DNA of 64,000 nt from Chinchilla lanigera (GCF_000276665.1 NW_004955463.1:4169737-4233736); one strand, 5' to 3'. Positions 10,500 to 22,855 are shown, counted from the stretch's first letter. Numbers and translations: made by a program. Notes: generated from the sequence alone by a model not told the origin.

Positions 10500-11640
10500 G
10501 AAAAAGTTGAAATAAAAAAACTCAATAGCTACTATATATCATGGAGAGTAAAGATTGACTTTAGAAATTTTTATATAAAATATAAATGATAAAATTTAAG
10601 AGTAACCATTAAAAGAATATAAATCATCTGGTAACTAAAGAATTACAAGAAAAATATGTATAAAAATTTAATTACCCTATTTGAAGCTAAAGTGGAGAAA
10701 AAAAGGAAAGCATAGAAAAATCAAGGTAAATAGCTTTAGTAAAAGAGAAGAATAGAAATAAATCTACACACATGGGTAATTATAATAAAAGCAAACAGAA
10801 TTCACCAGGTAGAAGACATATATCTCTGCTCAGCATTTTTGAGAAGTAAAAGAAAAACAGGAATAGATTATCAGATTGGACTACATAAAAGCTAACCAAA
10901 GTCCAGTTATGGAAATTTATAGGAAACTCATCTAAAATAAAAAGATATAGAATGATTGTAAATACTGAGACTAAAAGGAAGTTCATGTGGTAAATACACC
11001 AAAAAACTTACCAAAGAGGCTTTAAGACACAAGACATTAATGTAAAACTATTCTTTACAGATGGAAAAGAGACAATTTATTTGGAAGATGAAATATTTCT
11101 AGACTCATGAACATAACATCAAAAATATGATAATTACAAAAAGGAATAATAGAAACCTAATTTTTAGAGCTTTGACAATCTTAGTGTATATTATTTGATA
11201 AATCAGATAGAATAAAAATTAATAAAGATAATCAATAAGTGAATACATAAACTGGACTTGATTCAGAGAATTGATGTAGAGACAAGCACTAAACAATAAG
11301 CATTCTTTTTAAGTACACTTGAAGTATTTATAAAAATTCAGCACACTTAGGCCAGTGGCAAACCTCAACAAACCCAAGTTAAATGATAAACACATTCTCT
11401 TGTCTAAGTGCAAGATAACAAAATTAAAAACAAATAAAGTCATCCCTCCAAAAATACACTTAGAAACTTTTAACCATGCATCTAAGTAATTTGGAGAGCA
11501 AAGCAAAATTTCAGTGGAAGTACGGGGAAGTATTTACTTGTACTATGCAGTGACAGCAGTATTTAGGAGGAAATGTGGAGCTCTAAATGCATGTTTTAGT
11601 CTAAATATAGAGACTACACTTTTAACAGACCCAAATTAAT
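10500..11640 (+). mobile_element. very old L1/HAL1-like fragment(s), sense
   Basis: A long A-rich, T-poor sense strand with L1-like phrases, such as ACTATTCTTTACAGATGG near 11046 and a CCTCAACAAACCC block near 11365. It is typical of ancient L1 or HAL1 coding remnants. No open frame of length survives on the sense strand. The boundary with the next fragment is uncertain. Confidence 0.45.
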
Positions 11641-12010
11641 AACGTCTTTTAAAAACTCATCATTATGAAAGCTTTCAAACACATGTGAATGTAGAGAGCA
11701 TACTATATAGAATCTCACTGCACTTGCAGTGAGATTCTATATAGTATTCTCTCTAAATCCAACTTCAACCTTATCTACTCTAGCCAGCCCCATTTCATCT
11801 ACATCCTCCTCCCCACTCCCTTACCAAGTCCCACCGGATTATTTTGAAGTAAATTATTTGCATCACATTTGTTTAACCCACAAGTATTGCATTACACATG
11901 TCTAAAGTGCTCATTAATGAAGAAAAATACAACAGTAATACCATCATCACACCTAAAAACCTTTTTAGCATGAATACCTTAAGAGTATCAAATATGCAAG
12001 CAATCGCCCC
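11641..12010 (-). mobile_element. old L1M fragment, antisense, carrying a palindrome
   Basis: CTACATCCTCCTCCCCACTCCC, then GGATTATTTTGAAGTAAATT, then AATACCATCATCACACCTAAA matches the order seen in antisense L1M 3' regions. A perfect hairpin (separate entry) interrupts it near its left end. Confidence 0.5.
11701..11746. repeat. perfect 22-bp-arm palindrome with 2-bp loop
   Basis: The left arm at 11701-11722 (TACTATATAGAATCTCACTG followed by CA) is exactly reverse-complementary to 11725-11746, with CT as the loop. The pairing continues outward for about seven further bases with one mismatch (GAGAGCA against TTCTCTC). Confidence 0.97.
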
Positions 12011-12249
12011 ATCACTCTCCAGGCTGTGATGCCCATCCTGGGTGGCTCCACTATCCTTGCTGATTCCTGTCTTGCCCTGTTGCCTCTAATGTCTTTAGGG
12101 CTGACTTCTTTAGGAGAGGACATAGGAAAGAGGGGAAGAAACTGTCCTATTCTCTTTGTGATATCTGTAGATAAGCAAATTCCTGTGACCAAGGTAATAA
12201 TACAAATCTTTAGAATTATTTTCTCCAAGAGAGAAGTCACTAACCGGAT

Positions 12250-12430
12250 GAGATTACTTAAATATAAATTAACTAAAAGCATTACATTTCAGTTCTTCAG
12301 TCACACTGCCAAGATTCTAAGTGCTCAGTAGCAATTTGTGGTGAGTGGCTACTCTATTGGACCATGTGCATTTGGGAACATGTGCATCACCACAGAAAGT
12401 TGTGTAAAATGCCATTGTTCTAGAATATAT
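12250..12430. repeat. MER5A-like hAT (Charlie) non-autonomous element
   Basis: TTCAGTTCTTCAGTCACACT, then TTCTAAGTGCTCAGTAGCAA, then GAGTGGCTACTCTATTGGAC, then CAGAAAGTTGTGT reproduces the block order of MER5A. It is a small, non-coding, ancient hAT-Charlie derivative. Confidence 0.7.
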
Positions 12431-12689
12431 TACTTCATGTTTCTCTCCCTAATAATAATTTATATTAAACTATCTTCCAGAAATATAATGTCTTTAGCCT
12501 TGCAATAGCATAATTTTCAGGGAGAATTTACTAAATCAGCATATTCACAACTTATGAATATGTTATTCCATGGAAAATGCACTGCACAAAGTTGTCCAAG
12601 CTCCCTAACACAAAGAGAAGAGGAGTGAAGCAAAGAGCACTAAATGAAGTGGTCAGTCCCACAGGTAACAAAAAAGGATTGTGTGGCGA
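12431..12689. other. anonymous sequence
   Basis: Nothing recognisable. Confidence 0.4.
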
Positions 12690-14410
12690 ATAGAAAGAGC
12701 GAAAAAACAAACCAAATAATAAACTTCGACAGGTGCAAAATCAATAAAAAGGTAAATAACAACAAAAGCTTATTCTTCAGAAAGAATAATAAAATGTTCA
12801 AACTCCAGCAAGATTAACCAAAAAGCAAAGAAAGAGAATATTGTCAACAGATAAAGAGGCATAATTTTCAACACAGTAGCAAGATTTAAAGACAGGAGGA
12901 AGCACTATGAACAACTTTATTTGAAATAAAATTTAAAATACAGACAAAAATGGGTAATTTTCTATGACTTTTAAAGTATTTTAAAATGTATTACTATAGG
13001 AAAATGGAAAGCATCAGCCCAGTTTCATAAGGACAAATATAATTCCAATATTTTACGAACTTTTGCTCTGAGTAGGAAAAAGGAGGGGGACGCCCCTCTC
13101 CAGCCAAGTCATGAAGCTAGCGAAACCTTATTATCACACTAGACAAAAACATGAAGTAAATTATTGGAAAATTTTACTTTTAAACACAATGCAAATAAAA
13201 TGTCACTAAAATCTGAAAATAAAACCACTTTATTTTTAAGACCTACTGGAGTCAAGTAGAACTTTTCTTGTGAAAGCAAAATAATATGTCTTTAGAAAAA
13301 AATACCAATAAGATTCCTCAGGCTAATGAATATGGAGATAAATAGTAAATTCAGAAAAATTATCATGCAAAATTTCAGCATCCATCTGTAACACAATGGT
13401 GTCAAGAATTTCATAAACCAAGAACAAAGAAACCTGTCTTAAGTTATTAAAGCATGAGTTTGAACACCCTACAAAAAACTTTTAAATTAGTAGTGAAATT
13501 TCTGAAAACAGTTGCTGCACACTTAGGGATAAGATAAGATGCTCTATGACCATTTTTAGTAAACATTAGCACTGTATAAGGAAGTACCATGAAAGAAAGT
13601 AATTAAAAGTGTAAAGATCAGAAAGAAAGAAAATTATTATCAGAGAAGTATATTTTGTTACTTAGAAATTCCAAATGGCTATATTGAGAATCTATTCAGA
13701 TTTATGAATTCATCAAAGATAATAGAAACAAGATAAACATACAAAAACAATTAACATTCCTAAACACCAGCAGCATGCAATTACAAAACATAACTCAAAA
13801 CAGAAATACCACTTACACAGAAACAAAGCTATAGAAGAATATATCCTGCAATATGTGCAAAATATCTTTTTTTAAAATCACAAGCATTTTTAAACACCAT
13901 AAAACCAAAATAAATACAATTGAAGATTTATCATATAGAACATAGTTTCCCTTACATTGAACTAGTAACAAGAAGCTCAGTGAAATGTCCATTAAAATCA
14001 ATGATTTTATTTTTATTTCTTTTATAGAAATTAATGATATGGTTTAAAAGTTGATATGGAAAAATAGCAGGCTAAGGATACATTATTTCAAAGAAAAATA
14101 ATAAGAATAAGAAATTCATGTTTTATTAACTATAAAGTTTTAGTTTATTAAAGTCATGCAATGCTGTTATGGAAATAAACATGTTATAGACCAAGGAAAC
14201 AGAAAAAAGAACCAACAAGACTATAATGCTCTCTCTATAAATGTTTGTAATGACATAGGTGACATTACAGAAATCAAACGGGAGAGGATGCAGTGTTAAA
14301 TAAATATTTCTAGTCCTAGAGAAAGCTAAATTGGATCCCTACCATATCCCTGTCACAAAAACAAATTCAAGGTTAATTAGAAACTTAGAGTGAAAAGCGA
14401 AATGGAAATG
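12690..14410 (+). mobile_element. old L1 (L1M) ORF2 fragment, sense
   Basis: An A-rich sense strand with eroded L1 ORF2 landmarks: AAACTCCAGCAAGATTAACCAAAAAG near 12800 (the "loop-back" region before the reverse transcriptase), GCATCAGCCCAGTTTCATAA, AACATGAAGTAAATTATTGG and ATGTTATAGACCAAGGAAACAG near 14180. Multiple stops and indels mean no function. Confidence 0.55.
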
Positions 14411-14929
14411 TTTAGCAATCATCTTTATTGCAACGGAGTGTGGAAGGACTTCTTAAGACCTCAAAAACCAAAGCATTAAAGGACTTTAACTCCACACTCT
14501 GGTGGCAAAAAATATGAACATTAAGTCTTATACTTGGGAAAAGCAGTGTAACAGCCTTATAACCAAAACAGATTGTAGGCAATCCCTGACTGATGATGCC
14601 TGGGCTACAATTTTTCAACCTTATGGTGGCGTGAAGGTGATACACGTTTGATATTACCCGGGCTAGTAACATGCACTGTATTGCTTGGAGTGGCAGGGGC
14701 CCATAGCTCCCTGTCAGCCACTGGAGCACAAGGGGACAACCAGTACTCTACAGTGTGTTGTGTAGCTAAGCTATGATGTTTGGTGTATTCAGTCATGAGA
14801 CATTTTAGACTCATGACACTTATATCTTATGGTGGCTTTGTCAAAATAATGCCATTGTAACTAAAGGAGCATCTATATAAAGATCACTTTCTTAGCCATT
14901 TCCCCAATGGAAGCTGAAATGATTGTCCC
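14411..14929. other. anonymous sequence
   Basis: A 105-codon antisense frame (14412-14729) overlaps a 69-codon frame on the same strand in another phase. Neither shows a recognisable motif. Treated as chance or as an unidentified repeat. Confidence 0.4.
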
Positions 14930-15190
14930 AATTAAAATAAAAAAACTTCCCACATTGACATTCCCTATCTCCCCTGTAGTATTATCTCCCTCCATAGATA
15001 TTTTCACATTTCAAATGCTATACAGTTTGTTCACTTTATCTATCATTTGTTTCTCTCTACTAGATTGTGAACTGTATGAAGGTAGGGATTTTTGTCTCTT
15101 GAGTTCACTGCTTTTTTTCTGACATGAACTATGATTACAGGAGCGGACATGTTCTACAATAGTTGTTGAATAAGTGAATGTATTTGTATT
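14930..15190 (+). repeat. L2 LINE 3' end
   Basis: The terminal L2 signature is visible: TCTCTACTAGATTGTGAACTGTATGAAGG-like text (split here: CTAGATTGTGAACTG, then GAAGGTAGGGATTTTTGTCT), followed by ATAGTTGTTGAATAAGTGAATG. Ancient and mammalian-wide. Confidence 0.7.
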
Positions 15191-15309
15191 TGTATCCAGC
15201 AATATTTTAGAAAGTAATACTAAAAGGGAAAAAAACCAAGCATGGACGAAAACATAGAAATACTAAAATAGTCAATAAACATGAAATAGTTAACTTCAGT
15301 AGGAATCAG

Positions 15310-15540
15310 CAATGAAACAAATAATTAAAGCAGTAAGATTGTGAGATTGGTAGGAAGATGATCCGTTTGAGCTCAGCTTGGGCAAATTAGTGAAACTCTT
15401 TCTCAAAAAATAAAAGGACTGTGGATATAGCTTTACTATGAAGGCCCTGGGTTTAATCTCCAGTAGTGTAAGCAAGCAAGCATGGAAGCAAGTAAACAAG
15501 ATAAAGAAAGAAGGAAGCAAGGAAAGAAGGAAAAATTAAA
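15310..15540 (+). repeat. degraded B1-dID SINE with purine-rich tail
   Basis: The B1 remnant is GTGAGATTGGTAGGAAGATGATC and AACTCTTTCTC. The ID-like part follows (GGACTGTGGATATAGC, AAGGCCCTGGGTTTAATCTCC, AGTAG). A variable GCAAG/GAAGG tract at 15470-15535 forms the tail. Same composite architecture as 5512 and 44463. Confidence 0.65.
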
Positions 15541-16129
15541 ATTAGCCAAAAGTTATGTATAAGTTAATGTGAAGATATGCTGGTGCTGCTGAGCAACAGG
15601 AGCCCTTACAATTTAACAGGGACACAAATGGGTAAACATCAGGAACAGCATGGCACCATCCGGAAAGGAGCACATGTGCACCCTTAGCCTTGCTGCAATT
15701 CGATTCGCCGGTGTGTACTTCAGAGTGCTGATACTCAAACGAGTGATTCTGTGACTTTTTGGTTACCACACTAAGGGCATGGGAGTGTTAGAAGTCTGGT
15801 GCATAAAGACTGAGGGTGCTGCTAAACACCCCACGATGCTGAAACACCCACAGCAAAGAATTACCCAAGAAAATTAGCCAAGAAAGCTTGCCCCCAAATA
15901 TGTTCACAGTAGTGTTATTTGTAGTAATATTAGTAGTTAACATTAAGAATTATTATTACTATTATTTTAAACAGACATAATTCTTTAAATGCCTTGTAAC
16001 ACTTCACTTCACTTGAATGAATTACAAATATATATGGATATGATAAATGTCAAAATAAGAGTGGAGAAAAAAACAAATTCCTAAAGGGTATGTACAAGTT
16101 CGATTTTTATAAATTTGTAAACCAAACCA
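15541..16129. other. anonymous sequence
   Basis: Nothing recognisable. Short ATT-rich tracts lie near 15920-15965. Confidence 0.4.
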
Positions 16130-16420
16130 ATATTGTAAATAGTCCTTGCAGTCATTTATGCCCTGTGTGCATGTAATCCACCACTAATCCCTGTCCTCCT
16201 TCATTTTACTGTCCTCATGGGATCAAGAGCTCACATTTTACATGATTCATTTGCTTTTTCTGAAATAAAACTTTACAGTCTTCTTTGTACCTCCTTCCCA
16301 GAGGTAACCACTCTCCTGAAGCTGGAGTGTAACATTTCCACATTTTTTTATTTTTACCACATATGTCTATAATAACATTTTTTCTGTGCTTACAGTAAAT
16401 TTGCCCTATCATCTTACTTA
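16130..16420 (-). mobile_element. old L1M fragment, antisense
   Basis: AACTTTACAGTCTTCTTTGTACCTCC followed by CCCAGAGGTAACCACTCTCCTGAA is a frequent antisense L1M/L1ME 3' motif. Diverged. Confidence 0.5.
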
Positions 16421-18733
16421 AGCATTAACTTTTATAATGATAAATTTATTATTCCACTAGGAGAAAATGAACTTAATTTGACAGATTCTAAAATGAAAGT
16501 TTTTGAACCATGACCCTTGGGTATTCTGAGAGTGAGAGAGGAGTACCGCAGCCCTCATTTGTTTCCCCAACCTCTCCGGTCCCCTATTTCCAAGTGTTAG
16601 CGATCATTCTTTGGGAGCACACTTTTGAAGCAAGCTGGCAAATAAATAAGCAGTGTCATACACGGTGATTCCAACTCAGGAACCGTCTTCACACAAACAT
16701 AAACTACAGTGAAGAATGTGTTGTGTGGAGGCCGTTTCAGCCACAGAAATAAATGCCCTGCGGGTTTCTGCCAAGAGGACACTGGCACTAGGCTCTAGGC
16801 TAGTTGCCCTGAGCGTCTTGTAGAATGAGGTCTTTTTGCTCCTGGACTCCAAGCTAGAGATCTGCTAGACTAAGGTTTTCACACGGGACCCAATGTATTT
16901 TCAGGAAGGCAATCATAATACAGATAATTAAAAACTCCAAGCACAGTGTGCATTTTGAAAAAATGACAGGGAATTTAACCCACAATCATCTCTTTCTGTT
17001 TAAAGCGGCAAGACTCTCATTAAAGGTTTGGCAGCAGGACAAACCTGAGATCTGGAGAAAGCCTAAATGTGACACATCCAAGTTTTCCTCACTCATCAAC
17101 AAAATGCATAAATAAGGAGTTAGTACCACATATCGGGGCAGTTCAGTCAAAAACTATTTTGCATTTACCGTGTATAAGATATCAGACTAGGGTGTTTGGA
17201 GCACGTACGGAACCAGCCGCGATGCTGATCTTACAGAAATTACCCTGCAGTATACACTACATAGAATCAGAAACTCAATTCAGTACTTAAAGAGATGTTG
17301 TAGTACACTTATGTATACCACATGCTCTTTAATAAGTGGCAGTAATAAAACTAGACCTAACCTGATAGTGAGTTAGGACTTCTAGTTTTTGCCCCAAAGT
17401 TAGTTCTATAAATTCTTCTGTTAGCATAGCTGTAGTCACTCCTCCCCTCAGGAGTGACTTTTACTTTTGTAACTACCAGCATCACTGAATTTGCCCTGCC
17501 AGGTATTCCACTATCCCATGAGCAGGATCCACCTGCTGGCTGTTTAGGTCTGGGAAGTTCAACATAGTCACAATGGTAAAACTTACTTTGGCCTTTTCTG
17601 CAATGTGAGAATTTCCCCCAGTTTTCCTTCTAAAGTTCTTCCTTGTATGGGAGTAGGATATGTAGGACAATGAAAAACTCATGGTTGAACATTTGACCTT
17701 TGAATTGACATGTCAGAGCAGGTGTAAAAAAATCTCTGACTAGGGTTCTCATTGGTCCTAATTATGACTATAGACCCAGAGAAGGGTTTTCCAGAGAAGG
17801 AAGTTAAAACTGAGTAAGTGAGCGCCACAGCTGGGATCTGGAGCAGTCATTCAGGCTGCTGTCACAGAAGCACAGGCAGCCAATGGAACCGGGGGTGGCT
17901 GTGGCTTCTGAGGCAGCAGTGTAGGCAGTCTAACTCTGACTACCCCCACCATCTCTGTGGGAGGCTTCTGGAGTTGAAGAAACCAAAACTCAAAAGATTC
18001 ATGGCTGGCATAGGTTGGCACATCTCATAAAGGCAGAGCATGGATTTTGAACTCCAACCCATTGGCCTCCAACTCCAGAGTTATTTCCACTGTAATTCAG
18101 CTACCTCAGCACTAGAGAAAGGATATGAAGTTATGAAGTCAGACAACCAGAGAAATGGCACAGCTCCAGTAGTGTTGAAGATGATTGTTTTAGAGATGTT
18201 TTCCTCTAAGCAAAGCTTGGCATGGTAATTTCTGGCCCTTGTTGCCCGGGAGCTTTGAGTCTAGAGGGAAGTTTGGAAGCTCAAAGTCTGGCTTTAGCCG
18301 TGGAGACATGGTAGTGGAGCCTGCCCCACTGAAATCAACTTTCGAGCCTATTTCTAGACCATGAGAGAATAACAGGGACTTCTTGCTAAATGTCATCAAA
18401 GGGGATTGGTGAACTATCAGTGACTGACCCTGACATGGCCGAGACAGCCTGCCAGGAGATGCTGGAGAAAGTCAAGCTTTTGCTTGGAGGTGTGGCAATC
18501 TCTAGCAGAGGCACCTAGGTAGAGCTGGTCAATGGGGATAGCATGGACACTGTGTGTCAGACATCACTCTAAATGCTGGTAAGAGTGGCAGGAAGGGGGA
18601 ATTTACAGATGAAAGGATGAGTTTCTGTATCAGAAATAAAGGGGCCTACAGTGAAGACACTTTGCCTTGTAATGTCCAACAGGCAACAAGAAATACCGGA
18701 CTCGTTGGTGTAAAGGGTAGAGGTGCTAAGAGA
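16421..18733. other. anonymous low-repeat sequence
   Basis: No transposon was confidently recognised over 2.3 kb. Several short frames occur on both strands and none has a domain, a paired splice context or a shared phase. One of the two longest low-repeat stretches in the window. Confidence 0.45.
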
Positions 18734-18749
18734 ACACCAGAGGGCAGTG
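18734..18749 (+). promoter_or_regulatory. CTCF-like motif
   Basis: ACACCAGAGGGCAGTG agrees with the CTCF core consensus (CACCAGRGGGCRG). Orientation is plus, the same as the 9353 site. Inferred from the motif only. Confidence 0.45.
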
Positions 18750-20065
18750 TGCGCTTAGCTAATAAGGTGAAGCAGTTTCTGACTAACTTAAAAGTCTTAG
18801 ATTTTGCATCTGAAAACAAGTTAAAACAAAAAAAATTTTCTCGGGTGAGTACTTTTAAAAACTTCAGCAGCTATATTAACTCATGAAAGACTTGCTTAAA
18901 TTCAAACAAAAATTTTGGTTTGTTTCAGTAGAAGGGTATGGATTAATACCGCTTATCTGCTACATAATATAATTCATGCAAAATCTTGAGACATATGTAT
19001 ATGACTAGGACAACAGTCTTTCAGATAGGCATATATTGCTAATATTATTAAATTGTACATTACCATGTCCACAGTTTATAAGCTAAGAGCTACCCATACG
19101 GGCAAGGGTAAAAATGCTGAAATTAGAAGAATCTTGAGGTTGTGTTACTGCTACATGTTTTGTTACATAATTAGCTCATCCTGTTGCTATGTGTTCATGT
19201 AGCCGTCTTTCTATATTTAGGATAATCCTTCTACCATGGTTTCCAACCCATTAACCTGATAGTACGTGCTCTTATAATCCCTTGCTATCAAGGTCTTTGA
19301 TCTTATCTATCTTTCTGGTAGGATTAACTCCTTGCTTATCACATCCTGTTCTCACAAGTCTCCTGGGCACTACAGGGCTGTTCACTAGGGAAGGAATCAG
19401 TGTGAAACTCAACACTGAACCTATATGAAGGAGGACCCAGGTGAGACAGAAATAGCACCTTTGTTCCTCCAAGCTAGAATATCACGAACACTTTAGAAAG
19501 ATACAAGTCGGTAACTAATGCCAGGCTTGCATTGTGAATATGATCATTTGTAAGTCCAGAATTTGTATGTTTCTATCTAGAATTATTCTCAATTGTTTAA
19601 TCTGTGGTAAATGGTTAATTTTAAATTGTGAATTAGTTGTTCTCAACTAGTCTTTTTGTTGTTTTTATATACTTCCAAATGATTGAAATTCTTCAGAGAT
19701 GAATCTATAGTACATCCAAAAAAGTAAATCAATAAAATAAAGCAATAAAAAGCTCAAAGAAGCTTCTCTTATGAATGATACATTTATCAAAACAAGTATC
19801 TAGTTTTGAGATTTGAAAAGTTAAAAAAAGAAAAAGAAGAATCTATTGGAAAACTGGCGTAAAAATAAGAAGGGATAAATGAAAAATAATCCACAGGGAA
19901 GCATCATGCCCAAGGAAGGAACACAAAGACACAGTGTGTATTATGAAACACAAAGAAAGCCTGAGGAAATGCGCCAGGTTAGAGATATCACAATTAAATG
20001 GGATGATCCTCGACTGGATCTTCAAATGGGAAAAAGAGTCATCATTTATAAAATTGAGATGCATT
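18750..20065. other. anonymous sequence
   Basis: A 110-codon frame at 18554-18886 overlaps the CTCF-like motif. It is basic and Ser/Lys/Asn-rich, with no recognised family. No other feature is supported. Confidence 0.4.
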
Positions 20066-20612
20066 AGTCATTTTCCCATCCCTGGGGCAAAATACCAGAT
20101 ACCCGCGATTTAAAGAAGTGGTTTATTTGGCTCATGGTTCACAAGGTTCAGTCTTGGTTGGCTGACTCCAAGATACAAATGGCATGGTGAGGGGCTGGGG
20201 ATTTAGCTCAGCGGCAAAAAGCGCCTGCCTGGCAAGCGCAAGGTCATGAGTTCGGTTCCCGGTACCGGAGAAAAACCAAAAAAAAAAAAAAAAACAAAAA
20301 CAAAAAAAAACAAATGGCATGGTGAAAGGGGACAGTAAAGGAAAGATGCTTAACTTATGGCAGAAAGGAAGCAGAAAGAGAAGGGAGAATCCAGGGAGAA
20401 GAATGTACCCTTTCACATCTCACTCCTAGTGACCGAACTCTTCTGACCAGAAACAGGCCCTACCTCTGAACAGTACATTCGGTATGAACTCATCAGTGGA
20501 TTAATCCACTGGCAAATATAGTGTCCCCATGATCCTATTACCTTCCAAAATCCTCATTTCTCAGCATGAAACTTTTAGGGGACATTTTAGATCTAAACCA
20601 TAACATGAGATA
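20066..20612 (-). repeat. MaLR-type LTR, antisense, split by an ID SINE
   Basis: It opens with CATCCCTGGGGCAAAATACC, then AAGAAGTGGTTTATTTGGC and GGTTGGCTGACTCCAAG, and ends with ATGAAACTTTTAGGGGACAT. Its first part is plainly the reverse complement of the 3' end of the MaLR LTR at 28534-28904 (GGTTTATTT..., TGGCTGGCTCCAAGG). An ID SINE (20191-20309) interrupts it. Confidence 0.75.
20191..20309 (+). repeat. young ID SINE with 16-bp target duplication
   Basis: Full-length ID: GGGGCTGGGGATTTAGCTCA (A box), GAGTTCGGTTCCCGGTACCG (B box and 3' end), then a long A-rich tail. It is flanked by the exact duplication ACAAATGGCATGGTGA at 20175-20190 and 20310-20325, proving retroposition into the MaLR LTR. 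The long chance frame on the minus strand here (20132-20416) is a fusion of LTR and SINE, not a gene. Confidence 0.97.
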
Positions 20613-21284
20613 ATTAGTAAACTTTAAAAATGGACTGTAATTAGATGAAGTATTATATTGATGCTACATTTCCATGATTTGATTATGATTCTGTGTCTAT
20701 GTGAAAGAATGTCCTTCCCTTTGGGAGACAGAGATAGAATTATTTAAGAATAAAGGGACACGATGTGTACCAGTTATCACCAAATCACTTATAAGAAAAT
20801 GTACAAAAGGGAAAGTAGCAAAAAATAAAATATTGTTAGATGTTAACAAATGCTGAGTTTAGGTGAAGTTTAAAGGCATAGTTTCATGGACAATTATAGG
20901 AATTTTTTTCCCATACATTTACTAATACTTTAAATTTAAACGTAATGATAATAATAATTTGGAGGCAATTGACTTAAAACTTCACACTACCTGCATTTTC
21001 TTCAGATTACACCAGCTTTTGGATACCTTGTCTAATCATCTGTCATTGCTATTAAAAACATGTCTGCCAGTATCTGTATGCAATGTTTACATTAATATCC
21101 TGTTCTAATTTATTGGCGTAACTATTTGTCATATATAGTTATTAAAATTTTTCCATAGAAAAGTTATCAGTATCATACAGAGATATTTTTCTGAAAAATC
21201 TATATAACTACAGAGTATTTTTATAGTGTACTTCCTACAGATATTCCTGCAGAAGCATGATGCAGGCATCAAAATCAAATTAAA
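20613..21284. other. anonymous sequence
   Basis: AT-rich, nothing recognised. Confidence 0.4.
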
Positions 21285-21450
21285 AAAATTAGCTGGGTAT
21301 GGTGGCACATACCTGTAATCCCAGCATTCAGGAAGCTGAAGCAGGAGGATCGTTGTCTGTCTGAGGTCATCCTGGGCTACAAAATGAGGTCAAGGGCAGC
21401 CTCAACTGTATAACGAGACCCTGTCTCAGAAAAGATAAAAAAAAATTTAT
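21285..21450 (+). repeat. B1 SINE
   Basis: AGCTGGGTATGGTGGCACAT, CTGTAATCCCAGCATTCAGG, then the duplicated centre (GTCATCCTGGGCTACAAAAT and a GAGGTCAAGGGCAGCC partner) and GAGACCCTGTCTC with an A tail. Complete quasi-dimeric rodent B1. Confidence 0.92.
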
Positions 21451-22299
21451 GACACACTCTTGCCATTTAATCCTTAGACCTCATCTAAATAATGGGTCCC
21501 TGGTTTGTAATAAACTGTTCTAGTTCAAAACCACATTTTGGATTTAATTGTAGGTCTTCATTCTCCACAAAACTGCCCTGTGACTTTCAGAAATGACAAG
21601 ACCTTTTTTGTGACTTTTACATAGACAAATGACAAGAGGGGTATTTTGTAGAACACCTTTTTGGATTGTTTGCTTCCTTATGATTTGATTCCAGTTAGGT
21701 GGCTTTTTCAGGAAGATCACAGCTGTGATACAGTGGTCTCATTGCATACTGTTGCTGGTGCATTATTTTAATTTGCCCTGTGATTTGTGATATACTTTGA
21801 CTACTTGGCTAAGACTGGTGTCTTGCAGACTTCTCCAATGTAAGCATAGTCTTATCTTTGTAATTAGTACATATTATATGCAGGGGTGGTTTCAGAATGA
21901 TGCACAGTTCTTCATCAGACTTACAATCGATTTATATCAGTGTTGATTCATAGGTTCATACTTTATTCAGTAGGTTTGAATCCATTAATATTATCATTAA
22001 TTTTTCAGGTGCAAATTGTCCCAGATTTGGCTGCTGAGAGCCCCTTCAAGCTGGTCCCTCTAATATGTCCCCATCATTTATGGAGCACATTTTTCTGTTC
22101 TGACACACAAAAAGTGTTTATGTTTCATCCTGTACTTTCCCTGGCCCAGATTTATAAAAAAAAAAAAATTTCATATTGTGGAGAAAACCAGATCTGCAAG
22201 CTAGAATTTTGCTTATGATTTTGGGGCATCAGGAGGCCCTGTTAGAGGACAGGGGTAGGGATATATGAACATTTGTTGTTATTTCTTTACCTTTTTCTG
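21451..22299. other. anonymous sequence
   Basis: No repeat was recognised. A 92-codon frame at 21940-22218 has no domain. Confidence 0.4.
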
Positions 22300-22855
22300 T
22301 GTACAGTTCACCCTCCATATCTGTGCGTTCTGCATCCACATTTTTAAACAACCATAGATCAAAATACTTTTCAAAGAAGTTCCAGAAAGTTCCCAGAAGC
22401 AAAGCTTGAATTAGCCACATGCTGAGCACTGTCTTGAGCCCCTTTGAATGACGAGCTCTGAGGTACACTCAGCTGTAACCTTTTGCCACTTCAAAGACTT
22501 TCGGGCTCTCCTCAGCACTCTTGGTTTGAACACTGTTGGCCTTGTACCTCTTTTGTGTATTCTGCAGTTAGACTTTCTATGGTTGCATCTGTACTGAATA
22601 TGTACCCAGCTCTTGTTTGCTTATCAACCGTGTAATGAATACTTATTAGCATTTATATTATACCAGATATTACAGGTAAGTGGAGATGATTATAAATTAT
22701 AAGTAGAGATTATTTCAAATATATGGGAGGATAGGCATAGGTTATATGCAAAGACTATGCCATTTTATAGAAGGAACTTGACTATGTTCAGTTTTAGAAT
22801 CTGAAGGCAGATGATTATGGGACTTATTCTCCACAGACACCAAGGGATGTTTGTA
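22300..22855. mobile_element. Tigger-like (Tc1/mariner) DNA transposon remnant
   Basis: The left end has CACCCTCCATATCTGTGCGT followed by a CCATAGATCAAAATACTTTTC block and TTCCAGAAAGTTCCCAGAAG. The right part has CATCTGTACTGAATATGTACC, GAGATTATTTCAAATATATGG, GGTTATATGCAAAGACTATG and a closing CACCAAGGGATG. This is the block order of non-autonomous Tigger-family elements with inverted ends. No transposase frame is kept. Confidence 0.7.

Noticed and set aside
11701..11746. MicroRNA precursor
   Set aside because: The 2-bp loop and 22-bp arms are too short for a Drosha/Dicer hairpin. There is no terminal loop or flanking stem.
20132..20416. 94-codon minus-strand frame with a poly-Phe stretch
   Set aside because: The Phe run is the complement of the ID SINE poly-A tail. 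The rest is MaLR LTR.
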